6,525 nt of DNA, from NCBI GenBank assembly GCA_042408195.1, contig JBHOQL010000097.1, forward strand, positions 1 through 6,525, given 5' to 3'. Below the pieces are notes generated by a model. It was not told the origin of the DNA, did no database searches, and worked only from the letters and a program-made list of their open reading frames with translations. The translations under genes were made by a program, and so were the position numbers. This stretch comes from SpSt-600 sp042408195 (GTDB lineage Bacteria; Chloroflexota; Anaerolineae; SpSt-600). Below are positions 1 through 6,525 of the stretch, in pieces; positions within the stretch are counted from its first letter, which is position 1; each line of letters begins with the position of its first letter.

Positions 1-155
1 TCAAACCGCACCTCCCCCACCGGTAGGAAAGCGATGCGGACCCCTTGCTCAGGCACTTCTTCTACCCCTTTCAACTCAAGTCCCAGGATGTCCCTGTAAA
101 CTTTCAGAGCTTCTTCTAAACTCTGCACGGCAATAGCTATATGGTCAACTTTCAT
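1..155 (-). CDS. mce: Methylmalonyl-CoA epimerase, 5' part only
   Basis: This is the start of a gene that runs out of the window at its left edge; 51 codons are visible. The protein begins MKVDHIAIAVQSLEEALKVY and continues through RDILGL to IAFLPVGEVRF, the first beta-alpha-beta unit of the vicinal-oxygen-chelate (glyoxalase) fold. The early His in VDHIAIAV is the usual first metal ligand of the family. Methylmalonyl-CoA epimerase interconverts the R and S forms of methylmalonyl-CoA, linking propionyl-CoA carboxylase to the B12-dependent mutase in the cytoplasm. The ATG (complement of 153-155) is well placed: AAGGAGGT lies five bases upstream (complement of 161-168). The remaining metal and catalytic residues are outside the window, so another glyoxalase-superfamily enzyme is possible, but the N-terminus is very typical of mce. 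No lesion is visible. Confidence 0.87.
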   Translation of the reverse strand, partial: MKVDHIAIAVQSLEEALKVYRDILGLELKGVEEVPEQGVRIAFLPVGEVRF

Positions 156-183
156 GGCCAACCTCCTTGAGGTCGTTTGTTAT

Positions 184-212
184 AGTTTAACATTTAGAAG
201 ACAAAAACTCAA
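184..212 (-). promoter_or_regulatory. Possible promoter of mce
   Basis: On the minus strand, TTGAGT (complement of 207-212) and TAAACT (complement of 184-189) are separated by exactly 17 bases and lie about 30 bases upstream of the mce start. Each hexamer matches the sigma70 consensus at four of six positions. The placement is sensible but the match is weak, so this is a tentative call. Confidence 0.35.
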
Positions 213-260
213 ACCATGCCACAATCGTCCTGGGAAAATTGATTTACTGTCTGAAAACCT

Positions 261-598
261 GGCTTAGCCTCAAGCCTGAATTTAGCCTCGCCGTGCGAGA
301 GGATAAAGGGCGAACCTGAAGCCTTTTTCAGAAAAAAACTGAAGGAGGCAACACGCCACCCCTATCTCTGAGTGGGGCCTCCAGCGGGAACAAAGCCGAA
401 GTCACCACGGCAGGCAAAACTGGGAATTGAAAGGAGCTCTGTCCCTTTCCTGAGGGGTTGAGGAGCCCTCCGGAAAAGCGCGGGGAGGAACCAACAGCAA
501 GTAGTCGTCTTGCCCTGAGTGGGGCCATCAGCAAGGGTAGGCTTCGAGCCTGCCAATTCGGTAAAGGGCTTTCCGATCCATCCTGCAGGCACAGCAGG
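261..598 (+). ncRNA. Candidate structured RNA, unidentified family
   Basis: This stretch has no convincing gene but holds a dense series of short stem-loops when read as plus-strand RNA. Arms are 261-265/272-276, 287-291/295-299, 321-331/339-349, 395-398/408-411, 429-434/444-449, 452-456/466-470, 497-501/509-513, 515-518/528-531, 536-542/548-554, 558-566/569-576 (one bulged T) and 582-586/594-598. The 321-349 stem has 11 pairs around an A7 loop, two of them G.U; the 536-554 stem also contains one G.U. Those pairs would be A.C on the other strand, which favours plus-strand transcription. The block CTGAGTGGGGCC occurs twice (368-379 and 515-526), each time able to start a small hairpin closed by CAG. 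I see none of the conserved signatures of RNase P RNA, tmRNA, SRP RNA, rRNA or tRNA. Some of these hairpins would arise by chance in GC-rich DNA. Confidence 0.33.
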
Positions 599-628
599 TG
601 GCGAAAAAATAAATTTCAACCTCTATCT

Positions 629-650
629 GGGTGCATGCACGATTTGTCAG
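629..650 (+). repeat. Terminal inverted repeat of copy A, left
   Basis: It begins GGGTGCATGCACG and ends TTTGTCAG. It pairs as an inverted repeat with 1624-1645, differing at two of 22 positions. GGG ends are usual for the ISKra4 family. Confidence 0.75.
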
Positions 651-674
651 GAAGGGTGTGCCAGCAGTGCCGAA

Positions 675-1544
675 TCACTTCTCACCCAGTCGCTTCTCCG
701 CCCATTCCCGGGACTGAGAACTCTCTTCTCCCCAGACCGCATTCGCCACCTTCCAGATGTACTGGCTGGCGTGATACCAGTCCACCACCTGAACCGCTCC
801 AGGGAAATGCTCCTCCACCAGATTCCATATCCAGTGCGCTCCATCCCCAATAGCCACCACCTCTTCCGCCTGGGTCAACCCTCGCCCGAACCCTTCCGGG
901 TCCGCAAAATCAGCATAGAAACTCACCTCCTGAGCCCGCACCTCCCAAGAATCCGTCCGTTGGGAAGGGGGCGGAGAGGCCGTGGTGTAAAGAGCGCCGA
1001 TTCTCATCTCTTTCCAGCCCTCTTCCCAGGTCCGCACGGTTGTCCCCTCTGTGGAGACGTACAGCCGATCGGGGGCCTGTGCAGGCAAGGGCGGCAGTTG
1101 AGGAGCGGCCAGGCCCCAGGCGGCCTCTGCGGCTGCTCGCCCTTCCTCCACGAGCTCCTGACCCAGACCCTCGGTGGCTTTCCGAACGGTGTTGGGGCAG
1201 ACCAGGATACCAGATGAGCTGCCTCTTCAAAGGGGAGTTGAACACCCCCCAGGGCGTTGGCCAGGCCAGAACTGATACCTCCCGCACAGAGCCCTAGTTC
1301 CTGATCCAGCGGATGGGTGCCGCGGTCACAGGAAGGGCACAGGTAATAGGTGGTCTGGCCGAACGAGCAGGGGATAGCCGATTCCGGGTAAGTGGGAGCA
1401 CAGAGGCTCAGAAGACCGGTGAGAAAGGCCTCCAAGCAAGGGTTTCCTGTTCCGTTTCCTCCAGCGTTCGGGGTTGAGCGGCCACCCATCCGCCGGGACA
1501 GTTGAGCCATTATCTTCTCGCTGGGAAGGTGGGCAGCGGGCCAT
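675..1544 (-). pseudogene. ISKra4-family transposase remnant (copy A)
   Basis: The ATG at complement 1542-1544 follows GGAGG by six bases. The reading is then spread over three frames. An N-terminal part is shortened by about 31 bases relative to copy B. A second frame carries the zinc-ribbon piece YYLCPSCDRGTHPLDQELGL and PFEEAAHLV. A third frame runs from CPNTVRKATEGLG through VSTEGTTVRTWEEGWKEM to IGDGAHWIWNLVEEHFPG and VDWYHASQYIW, then stops at 675-677. The first catalytic Asp, normally in an S-x-DG-T/V context, reads Glu (STEG). The second (IGDGA) is present; the third acidic residue and the GSG-x-VE region are deleted. Residues also seem missing between PCSFG and the zinc-ribbon Cys pair and between HLV and CPNT, judging from usual family architecture. 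It cannot encode an active enzyme. Plus-strand open frames over it are shadows. Confidence 0.82.
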
Positions 1545-1623
1545 TGAGCACCTCCATAGGCATTGGGTTAGCATTCATCTCTTATGCTCAGAAGGCAACC
1601 CTCTCAGCCTGTCCAACAACTCA

Positions 1624-1645
1624 CTGACAAACCGTGCATGCAGCC
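1624..1645 (-). repeat. Terminal inverted repeat of copy A, right
   Basis: It is the reverse complement of the left end of copy A with two mismatches. It ends two bases before the left 8-bp target duplication of the neighbouring element, whose first base is 1647. Confidence 0.72.
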
Positions 1646-1646
1646 C

Positions 1647-1654
1647 CCTAAGCT
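1647..1654 (+). repeat. 8-bp target-site duplication, left copy
   Basis: CCTAAGCT lies directly outside the left inverted repeat of the element at 1655-3028 and is repeated exactly at 3029-3036 outside its right end. Extending to nine bases breaks the match, so the duplication is 8 bp. Confidence 0.88.
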
Positions 1655-1676
1655 GGGTGTGTCCCAAAATTGTCGG
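1655..1676 (+). repeat. Terminal inverted repeat, left, ISMich2-like IS
   Basis: It reads GGGTGTGTCCCAAAATTGTC followed by GG. It is an inverted match to 3007-3028 with two mismatches in the central A/T bases. It lies at the 3' end of the transposase reading frame, which reads straight through it. Confidence 0.9.
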
Positions 1677-3006
1677 AAAGGGCCAATCGGCCTGGCAAAT
1701 TTGCTCCCAGGCCCACTCCCATTCGCTTTTGCCTCCCATTCCAGCGCTCCGCAAAGCCAAAATGGCCACCAGACCCTTCCTCTTCCAACGCCGCTCCCGA
1801 TTCCTGCACCGCCAACTGATCCCCCTAAAAGCACTCTCCACCGTCCCACTCCCAATCGGATACCCGGCCGCCCGAAAGGAAGGATACACCCTCTGTTCCG
1901 CCCGCTCCCGAAAATAATCAGCCGCCCGACGGTTCTCCTCTCGCCACTCCAACCGGGTGGCTAAAAGCGCCTCGCATCTCTGAACCACCCCCTCTACATC
2001 CCCTTGCCACAGCCGCTCTTCCACCGCCCCTTCTCCCAGGGCTTCCTTCCCTAACGCCCACACATGTTCCATCGCATGATTCCAGTCCACAATCCGCACT
2101 CGTTTGGGACAATAAGTCCCGGCAAAGCCTTTTATCCACAGCGCCCCATCGCCCAGCACAATCGCTTTACCCTCCAACCCCAAACCCCGATGATACGCAT
2201 ACCCCAAAACCGTCCGCCGAAAGACTTCCACTTCTCCATAAGATGCCCAGTATCCGATCCGGCGAGCTCCCACCTCTCCATCCTTCCCAGGGCCAAACTC
2301 AAAACAACTGGCAACCTTGACCTTGTGCCACCCATCCCCTACCCAAACCTTCATCCCATCCAGGCTGATCCCAAGGGCCGATTTCTGCCCCTCCCTCGGT
2401 GCCGGGATCTCTTCCCCGCACACCCCGCTTGCCCACAACCGCTCCACCTCTTCCTGGCGTCGCTCGGCCAGAAGCCCCCCATACCCCTGCACCAGCCGGT
2501 GAATCTTACTCCGAGAAACCGTCAACCCTCCCAGTCGCTCCAGCGCCTCTTCCGCTTCCTGATAGGAACTGAGCGCCTGGGTGGCCCACAAAACCTGCTC
2601 CAGTCCCTTCTCACTCCAACCGCCCCGAATCCCCTTCTCCCGGTCCAGGGGGGAAAATCCCTGCCCCACACCGCTCGCAGGTGAAATATGCCCGCTTCAA
2701 CCGAAGGAGGCCATGGGAGGTCATCACGGCCCGCTCCCGATACCCTTGAAACACTCAGCGGCCTCCACAGGAGCAGGTCTCCTCGGATAGTGTCCCCGCC
2801 CCCTGTTTCTTCACAGCCGCCTCCAGCAGTTGGGCTGCGATGTGGGTTTTCCATTGCTGAACCCGCTCCTCCAGTTCCTCCAGCGTGCTATGCGGATGGC
2901 TTTGAGCCCACTGCAGCAATTCTTCTACAGACCGAGCAATTTCGGCCAAAATCCCTTGCATCTCTTGCTTCTCCATCTCGCACCTTCTGCCCCCTATTTT
3001 ACCTCA

Positions 3007-3028
3007 CCGACAAAATTGGGACACACCC
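3007..3028 (-). repeat. Terminal inverted repeat, right, ISMich2-like IS
   Basis: On the plus strand it begins CCGACAAAATTGGG and ends ACACACCC. It is the inverted partner of 1655-1676 and lies upstream of the transposase start. Confidence 0.9.
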
Positions 3029-3036
3029 CCTAAGCT
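3029..3036 (+). repeat. 8-bp target-site duplication, right copy
   Basis: CCTAAGCT is identical to 1647-1654 and directly follows the right inverted repeat. Confidence 0.88.
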
Positions 3037-3043
3037 TGCGTGT

Positions 3044-3072
3044 TTGATGAACTTTTATGAAGGTGATATAAT
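3044..3072 (+). promoter_or_regulatory. Sigma70-type promoter facing the cassette array
   Basis: TTGATG (3044-3049) and a perfect TATAAT (3067-3072) are separated by 17 bases. It lies just outside the ISMich2-like element and reads rightward into the attC-flanked region, the position of a cassette promoter (Pc) in an integron. The remaining sequence to 3229 holds no recognisable gene. A short AT-rich hairpin (3082-3088/3104-3110, followed by T residues) could terminate or attenuate the transcript. Whether this promoter belongs to an integron platform or to a lost gene cannot be told from the window. Confidence 0.55.
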
Positions 3073-3229
3073 GTTATCAAGAAAACCTTTCCGACTCTTT
3101 AACAGGTTTTTTACATAATAGCCCGAGCTGATCCGCAATTGATCCATTAGGCTGGTACCTCGAAAAGTGGGCAGTGGCTGACAGGGAAGGTGGCCTGGAG
3201 CAGGAAGCGGTCTATGGGCCGGCGCGGCG

Positions 3230-3309
3230 GCCTAACCTGCGGCTTGAGCCGACAGCGCCTCCGCTCGCTTCGCCCGCTACGCGGGCGGCTGAACCGCCGG
3301 CCGTTATGT
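3230..3309 (+). other. attC-like recombination site 1
   Basis: This 80-bp imperfect palindrome has the layout of an integron attC site. The outer box R'' is GCCTAAC (3230-3236), matching RYYYAAC. The inner arms GCGGCTTGAGCCG and CGGCTGAACCGC are complementary apart from one extra base and a mismatch, as in the L''/L' arms with an extrahelical base. The centre holds a GC-rich hairpin, CCCGC/GCGGG. The outer box R' is GTTATGT (3303-3309), two bases off the GTTRRRY pattern at most. It lies in an open frame that reads across it (3174-3701), which I treat as non-coding. Confidence 0.68.
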
Positions 3310-3457
3310 TGCCCGCCGCTGAGATGAGGGGGCTTGAGGGGAGGTCGGGCACGACGCAGGCCCATCGCGCTCCCGCTCCTGGTCACGGCCGAGGCATGGT
3401 TGCCCCCAAGGGCATAGTCAGCGCCGCGGTTTTTGCTCGGCGGCCGGGATGTCCTCA
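3310..3457. other. Cassette unit 1 body, no recognisable gene
   Basis: This is the DNA between attC-like sites 1 and 2, GC-rich, with open frames on both strands that look like composition artefacts. No ribosome-binding site plus start combination or known motif is seen. Gene-less cassettes of this size occur in integron arrays. Confidence 0.4.
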
Positions 3458-3579
3458 ACATAACTGCTCAATGAAGCTGACCAGTACTCCCTGCTGCAGG
3501 TTCGCGCCGCCAGGGTCTGGTCTTGCCGAAGGGCATTATCTCTACCGCTGGCTGGCGGCTTATCTCGCGTCCGTTAGGC
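3458..3579 (+). other. attC-like recombination site 2
   Basis: It is a longer, 122-bp site. R'' is ACATAAC (3458-3464), the exact complement of the R' box of site 1 (GTTATGT), as expected for neighbouring sites recombined at the same core. The L'' side reads TGCTCAATGAAGCTGAC and the L' side GCGGCTTATCTCGCG, close to the AAGC-x-GAC and x-GGCTTA patterns common in attC sites. R' is a perfect GTTAGGC (3573-3579). Arm pairing is only moderate, and the central loop is longer and unrelated to those of sites 1 and 3. Confidence 0.6.
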
Positions 3580-3693
3580 CGCCGCCCTCGTCACGCTCGA
3601 GGAAGAAATATCAGAGGCGCGATTCGCAGGGGAAGCCATCACCACAACGATTGAGGTGCGCTTTGCCACGCAGCACCACATCGCACGAGATTG

Positions 3694-3897
3694 ATGCATG
3701 ATCAAACTGAGGCTGGCAAACTTATCCAACCGTTGTCAGCCAATGAGGGGATGCCTCGCCAGTGGAGTACCCTATCGTGTGGGATGAGCGGTGGTCTCAG
3801 TCGTTGCGGTTCAATCTCGTGTGAGCATGGGGCGGCGTTTCTAACTTGCGCGTGCAACCGACCGCTTTGCTCGCTGCGCTCGCTTCGCGGCGGCTGA
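3694..3897 (+). CDS. Hypothetical cassette ORF ending inside attC 3
   Basis: This is a 67-codon frame starting at an ATG (an in-frame TTG lies one codon upstream) with the product MHDQTEAGKLIQPLSANEGM and so on. I recognise no family, and no good Shine-Dalgarno precedes it. Its last 18 or so codons lie inside attC-like site 3, where the stop TGA falls; cassette genes often end within their attC. It is the only plus-strand frame of any length that fits cassette unit 2. Its composition does not argue strongly for coding, so it may be spurious. Confidence 0.22.
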   Translation: MHDQTEAGKLIQPLSANEGMPRQWSTLSCGMSGGLSRCGSISCEHGAAFLTCACNRPLCSLRSLRGG

Positions 3898-3913
3898 CGC
3901 GCTGTCGTTAGGC
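3839..3913 (+). other. attC-like recombination site 3
   Basis: This 75-bp site has R'' TTCTAAC (3839-3845; first base off consensus) and a perfect R' GTTAGGC (3907-3913). The arms GCGCGTGCAACCGAC and GGCGGCTGACGCGC can pair with an unpaired base or two, the typical attC fold. It shares the central CGCTCGCTTCG block with site 1, so these two sites belong to one attC type. It separates cassette unit 2 from the large third unit. Confidence 0.68.
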
Positions 3914-3940
3914 CTACAGCGCGCAGAGAGTATCTGTAAG

Positions 3941-4521
3941 ATGAGAACACCGGTAATCAGAAGAATTTCAACCATTGCTATTCTCGTTTTGCTGTTTGTC
4001 TCCCCAGGGAGCAACGTCACACCCGGACAGAAGGATGCACAGTCTGATGAGATTTTGGTCTGGATTATTCGCGCGAATATGCCAACTCCGCGCCTGATCT
4101 TGCACTCGCAGCTCCAGACAATGGCAAGATTTATGCAATTGGCGGATGGTATCATGGCTCAACCGTTGTCGTCGAATAGTATAATCCTTCAACTAATACC
4201 TGGAGCTCAAAGGCTAGTATGCCGACTGCGCGCACCCATGCAAAAGCAGTGCAGGCAGATAACGGCAAGAGTTACGTAGTTGGAGAAAGGCTTGGTGGAT
4301 ATGATTTTTCTTCAATCGTGGAGGTTTATGATCCAGCCACCGACGTGTGGACTTCTGCCGCTAACATGCTCACTGCCCGCATCCAAATGGGCATTGCCAA
4401 GGCCAACGGCAAGATATTTGTGATTGGTGGCGAGAACGGGACTCAGACTTTAAATGTCATCGAAGAGTACGAGTGTCAAAATAAACCACGCTTGGGAACA
4501 ACATTGTGGAGGTGCATATGA
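3941..4521 (+). pseudogene. Secreted kelch-repeat protein, broken
   Basis: The ATG at 3941 opens a frame with a signal peptide (MRTPVIRRISTIAILVLLFV then SPGSNV), which reaches ANMPTPR and then goes wrong. A one-base loss near 4091-4100 shifts the reading; the next frame reads LALAAPDNGKIYAIGGWYHG, VVVE, TAG (4177-4179), YNPSTNTWSSKASMPTARTH, and on through VYDPATDVW and GKIFVIGGENGTQT to VIEEYE, ending at TGA 4519-4521. These are three kelch blades with NGKIYxIGG and YxPxTxxW hallmarks; the middle one has lost its GG pair. Kelch blades form beta-propellers, typically extracellular binding or carbohydrate-related modules. A full propeller needs six or seven blades, so this is also internally truncated. 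The last dozen codons after EEYE look foreign, probably upstream DNA of the next gene. Confidence 0.78.
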
Positions 4522-4802
4522 AACTGTTGCAGAGGATATTTGGGCATTCAAGGAATATCCGCGTTGTGTGCTTCAAAGTCGAGAACTATGAAGAAGCCTA
4601 CCAACGCGACAAAGAGGTGATTACAAAACTGGAGAGGAACCTTGCAGCAGGGGGGGCAATTCCAGCTAAAATCGACTTTTCCTCGAAACTCTGTTGTGTA
4701 ACGATCACAGATCCAACCGTTGAGCCTGGAAACATCCAACAAATATTAGAGGCTGTTGGGCTCCATGCTACGTTAATAGATATACAGAACAGAAAGGAGT
4801 AA
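4518..4802 (+). CDS. Small protein of unknown function, 94 residues
   Basis: The start ATG at 4518 has GGAGG six bases before it (4508-4512) and overlaps the kelch stop as ATGA; an in-frame GTG at 4506 would overlap that site. The product begins MKLLQRIFGHSRNIRVVCFK and ends ILEAVGLHATLIDIQNRKE. I do not recognise it with certainty. Its layout (strand, charged helix YEEAYQRDKEVITKLERNL, strands KIDFSS and CCVTITD, helix PGNIQQILEAVG, last strand) resembles a ferredoxin-like beta-alpha-beta-beta-alpha-beta fold such as heavy-metal-associated domains, whose VTxDPxxVxxxxIxxxIExxG pattern it echoes. The metal-binding CxxC loop is absent. There is no signal peptide or membrane segment. The next frame starts six bases after the TAA, so the two are probably co-transcribed. 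Confidence 0.68.
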   Translation: MKLLQRIFGHSRNIRVVCFKVENYEEAYQRDKEVITKLERNLAAGGAIPAKIDFSSKLCCVTITDPTVEPGNIQQILEAVGLHATLIDIQNRKE

Positions 4803-4808
4803 ATCACC

Positions 4809-5819
<1,011 letters not shown>

Positions 5820-5825
<6 letters not shown>

Positions 5826-5881
5826 TTGCAATGCGGGGAGTTGCAACTCGGTCGCAGCGGTTGAAACGCGAGCCGTTAGCG
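5820..5881 (+). other. attC-like recombination site 4, degenerate R''
   Basis: The right side, GCGGTTGAAACGCGAGCC followed by R' GTTAGCG (5875-5881), closely resembles the L'-R' halves of sites 1 to 3. The left box is TTCTAAT (5820-5826), with T in place of the invariant C of AAC, and the arms pair poorly. The TAA of the preceding 338-codon frame lies inside this box, a common arrangement in gene cassettes. About 25 bases to its right the ISKra4 relic copy B begins. Confidence 0.45.
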
Positions 5882-5904
5882 AGCCCCGGGGTTAATGTTT
5901 TTGG

Positions 5905-6506
5905 GGGAAAGGCCAGAGGGTGGAGTGGCCGTGGTGTAAAAAGCACCAATTTTCATCTCCTTCCAGCCCTCTTCACAGGTCCGTACCGTCGTCCCACGGT
6001 CCGGGGCCTGTGCAGGCATTGGTGGCAGTTGAGGAGCGGCCAGGTCCCAGGCGGCCTCTACGGCTGCTCGCCCTTCCTCCACGAGCTCCTGACCCAGACC
6101 CTCGGTGGCTTTCCGAACGGTGTTGGGGCAGACCAGGATACCAGATGGGCCGCCTCTTCAAAGGGGAGTTGAACACCCCCCAGGGCGTTGGCCAGGCCAG
6201 AACTGATACCTCCCGCACAGAGCCCCAGTTCCTGATCCAGCGGATGGGTGCCGCGGTCACAGGAAGGGCACAGGTAATAGGTGGTCTGGCCGAACGAGCA
6301 GGGGATGGTCGATTCTGGGTAAGTGGGAGCACAGAGGCTCAGAAGACCGGTAAGAAAGGCCTCCAAGCGAGGGTTTCCTGTTCCGTTTCCTCCAGCGTTC
6401 GGGGTTGAGCGGCCACCCATTCGGCCATCCGCTGGGCCAGTTGGGTCATCTGGTCCGTCATTTGTCGGATGAAATCTTCTTGCTGGAAAGGGAGACAACG
6501 GGCCAT
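5905..6506 (-). pseudogene. ISKra4-family transposase remnant (copy B)
   Basis: The ATG at complement 6504-6506 has GGAGG upstream (complement of 6513-6517). The first frame reads MARCLPFQQEDFIRQMTDQM, then AQRMAEWVAAQPRTLEETEQ, and ends at a TGA after about 55 codons. A -1 (or +2) change of frame leads to LLSLCAPTYPES and the zinc-ribbon half YYLCPSCDRGTHPLDQELGL and PFEEAAHLV; another of the same sense leads to CPNTVRKATEGLG and GTTVRTCEEGWKEM, after which similarity stops. Both frame changes sit at the same places as in copy A. The VSTEG segment, and with it the first catalytic position, is deleted, and everything after the YTTA segment is missing. It is inactive. The plus-strand frames over it are shadows. 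Confidence 0.8.
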
Positions 6507-6525
6507 TTAGCACCTCCAGAGGCAT
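5905..6525 (-). mobile_element. ISKra4-family relic, copy B, truncated, runs off window
   Basis: This is a second copy of the relic at 629-1645, in the same orientation. Over the stretch matching 1140-1490 I count about eight differences in roughly 350 bases. Similarity fades near 5905, so the left third and left inverted repeat present in copy A are missing; the right end lies beyond the window. Copy B lacks about 18-24 bases that copy A has near 1050-1070, and retains about 31 bases near the transposase start that copy A has lost. Confidence 0.8.

Larger units (their letters stand above)
629..1645 (-). mobile_element. ISKra4-family relic, copy A, internally deleted
   Basis: The element is bounded by 22-bp inverted repeats (629-650 and 1624-1645) agreeing at 20 positions, sharing TGCATGCACG and TTTGTCAG. 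It holds remains of an ISKra4-family transposase on the minus strand. At 1,017 bp it is shorter than intact family members (usually above about 1.25 kb), because the 3' part of the transposase with the catalytic Glu is missing next to the left end. No target duplication is visible: the 8 bases outside the left end do not match those outside the right end. The second element at 1655 is inserted almost at its right border. A second copy, B, starts near 5905 in the same orientation. Confidence 0.75.
1575..2976 (-). pseudogene. ISKra4-family (ISMich2-like) DDE transposase, interrupted
   Basis: The ATG at complement 2974-2976 follows AAGGTG. The first 73 codons (MEKQEMQGILAEIARSVEEL to CSCGGR) end at a TGA at 2755-2757. 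The same frame then continues VFQGYRERAVMTSHGLLRLK and AYFTCERCG, the rest of the zinc ribbon. An extra G in a GGGG run near 2673 then moves the reading by +1 into a 364-codon frame from 2669. That frame has the DDE catalytic residues: Asp104 (GISLDGM), Asp174 (VLGDGA) and Glu278 in GYPIGSGTVESA, plus VDWNHAMEHVW and a basic C-terminal region. Catalytic residues are intact; the stop and frameshift break the DNA-binding half. The frame passes the inverted repeat and stops only at 1575-1577 inside copy A, adding about 25 foreign residues. Fragments could be made from an internal GTG start near 2669. Confidence 0.85.
1655..3028 (-). mobile_element. ISKra4-family IS, ISMich2-like subgroup, complete ends
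   Basis: The element is 1,374 bp with 22-bp inverted repeats (1655-1676 and 3007-3028) that start GGGTGTGTCCCAA and end TTGTCGG, matching at 20 of 22 positions. It is flanked by a perfect 8-bp direct repeat, CCTAAGCT. The transposase lies on the minus strand and is of the ISKra4 family by its GYPIGSGTVESA motif. GGG ends, this length and an 8-bp duplication are what I recall for the ISMich2 subgroup. The clean duplication shows direct insertion with no later end-to-end rearrangement. It is clearly a different element from copies A and B, with different ends and little transposase similarity. Confidence 0.9.

Noticed and set aside
421..436. GGGAATTGAAAGG, like the 3' end of some CRISPR repeats
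   Set aside because: It occurs once only, with no regularly spaced repeats nearby.
536..554. GGCTTCGAGCC hairpin as a tRNA T-arm
   Set aside because: The loop and stem lengths do not fit a T-arm and no acceptor, D-arm or anticodon arm surrounds it.
519..1217. 232-codon plus-strand open frame, and similar ones at 2064-2684 and 5920-6408
   Set aside because: They lie antisense to recognisable ISKra4 transposase coding sequence and have no protein features of their own.
3082..3112. AAAACCT/AGGTTTT hairpin with T run as a terminator
   Set aside because: The stem is AT-rich and the loop is 15 bases. It is mentioned with the promoter as a possible attenuator but is too weak for a separate call.
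3071..3118. 15-codon mini-ORF MLSRKPFRLFNRFFT preceded by AAGGTG
   Set aside because: Its ATG overlaps the -10 box of the promoter, so a transcript from that promoter would start downstream of it.
3578..3694. 38-codon open frame in cassette unit 2 with protein-like reading (LVTLEEEISEARFAGEAITT)
   Set aside because: It starts right after a TAG inside attC-like site 2, has no ATG, GTG or TTG start, and I recognise no family. It may be the tail of a truncated cassette gene, but this cannot be supported.
3174..3701. 175-codon plus-strand open frame across attC-like sites 1 and 2
   Set aside because: It reads straight through two palindromic sites, is rich in Pro, Ala, Arg and Ser as GC-rich non-coding frames are, and has no family resemblance or convincing ribosome-binding site.

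Overview
The window is an accessory region beside one ordinary chromosomal gene. At its left edge, on the minus strand, is the first third of a methylmalonyl-CoA epimerase gene. The rest is insertion-sequence debris and what reads as a short integron-type gene-cassette array. High GC in the flanks, ISKra4-family elements, secreted kelch and Tat proteins and attC-like sites on a chromosome would fit an environmental, perhaps thermophilic, Chloroflexota-like bacterium. That assignment is a weak inference; no marker gene fixes the taxonomy.

Layout. 1-155: partial mce (minus) with a strong Shine-Dalgarno. 261-598: no gene, but an unbroken row of short hairpins on the plus strand, a candidate structured RNA. 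629-1645: a shrunken ISKra4-family relic (copy A, transposase on minus) with paired 22-bp terminal inverted repeats. 1655-3028: a second, distinct ISKra4-family element of the ISMich2 type, with 22-bp ends and an exact 8-bp target duplication, inserted within a few bases of copy A's right end; its transposase has an in-frame TGA and a one-base frameshift. 3044-3072: a good sigma70-type promoter pointing right. 3230-5881: four attC-like sites, all in the same orientation, delimiting three cassette-like units. 5905-6525: copy B of the ISKra4 relic, same orientation as copy A and about 98% identical over the best-matched stretch, cut by the window end.

The first two cassette units (about 270 and 334 bp) carry no recognisable gene, apart from one weak ORF ending inside an attC. 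The third (about 1.97 kb) carries, on the plus strand, a broken secreted kelch-repeat gene, a 94-residue protein of unknown function and a 338-codon frame with a textbook twin-arginine signal. That last frame is interrupted three times, each time by TAG, with no frameshift, and its final TAA lies in the first core box of the fourth attC-like site. No integron integrase lies in the window, so the array is either an integrase-less cluster (CALIN type) or separated from its integrase by the insertions.

If active, transcription would run rightward from the 3044-3072 promoter through the cassettes. Much of what is here looks decayed: frameshifts and stops in the kelch gene and in all three transposases. 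The most interesting open questions are the amber-only interruptions, the integrase-less array itself, and the spread of an already broken ISKra4 relic.
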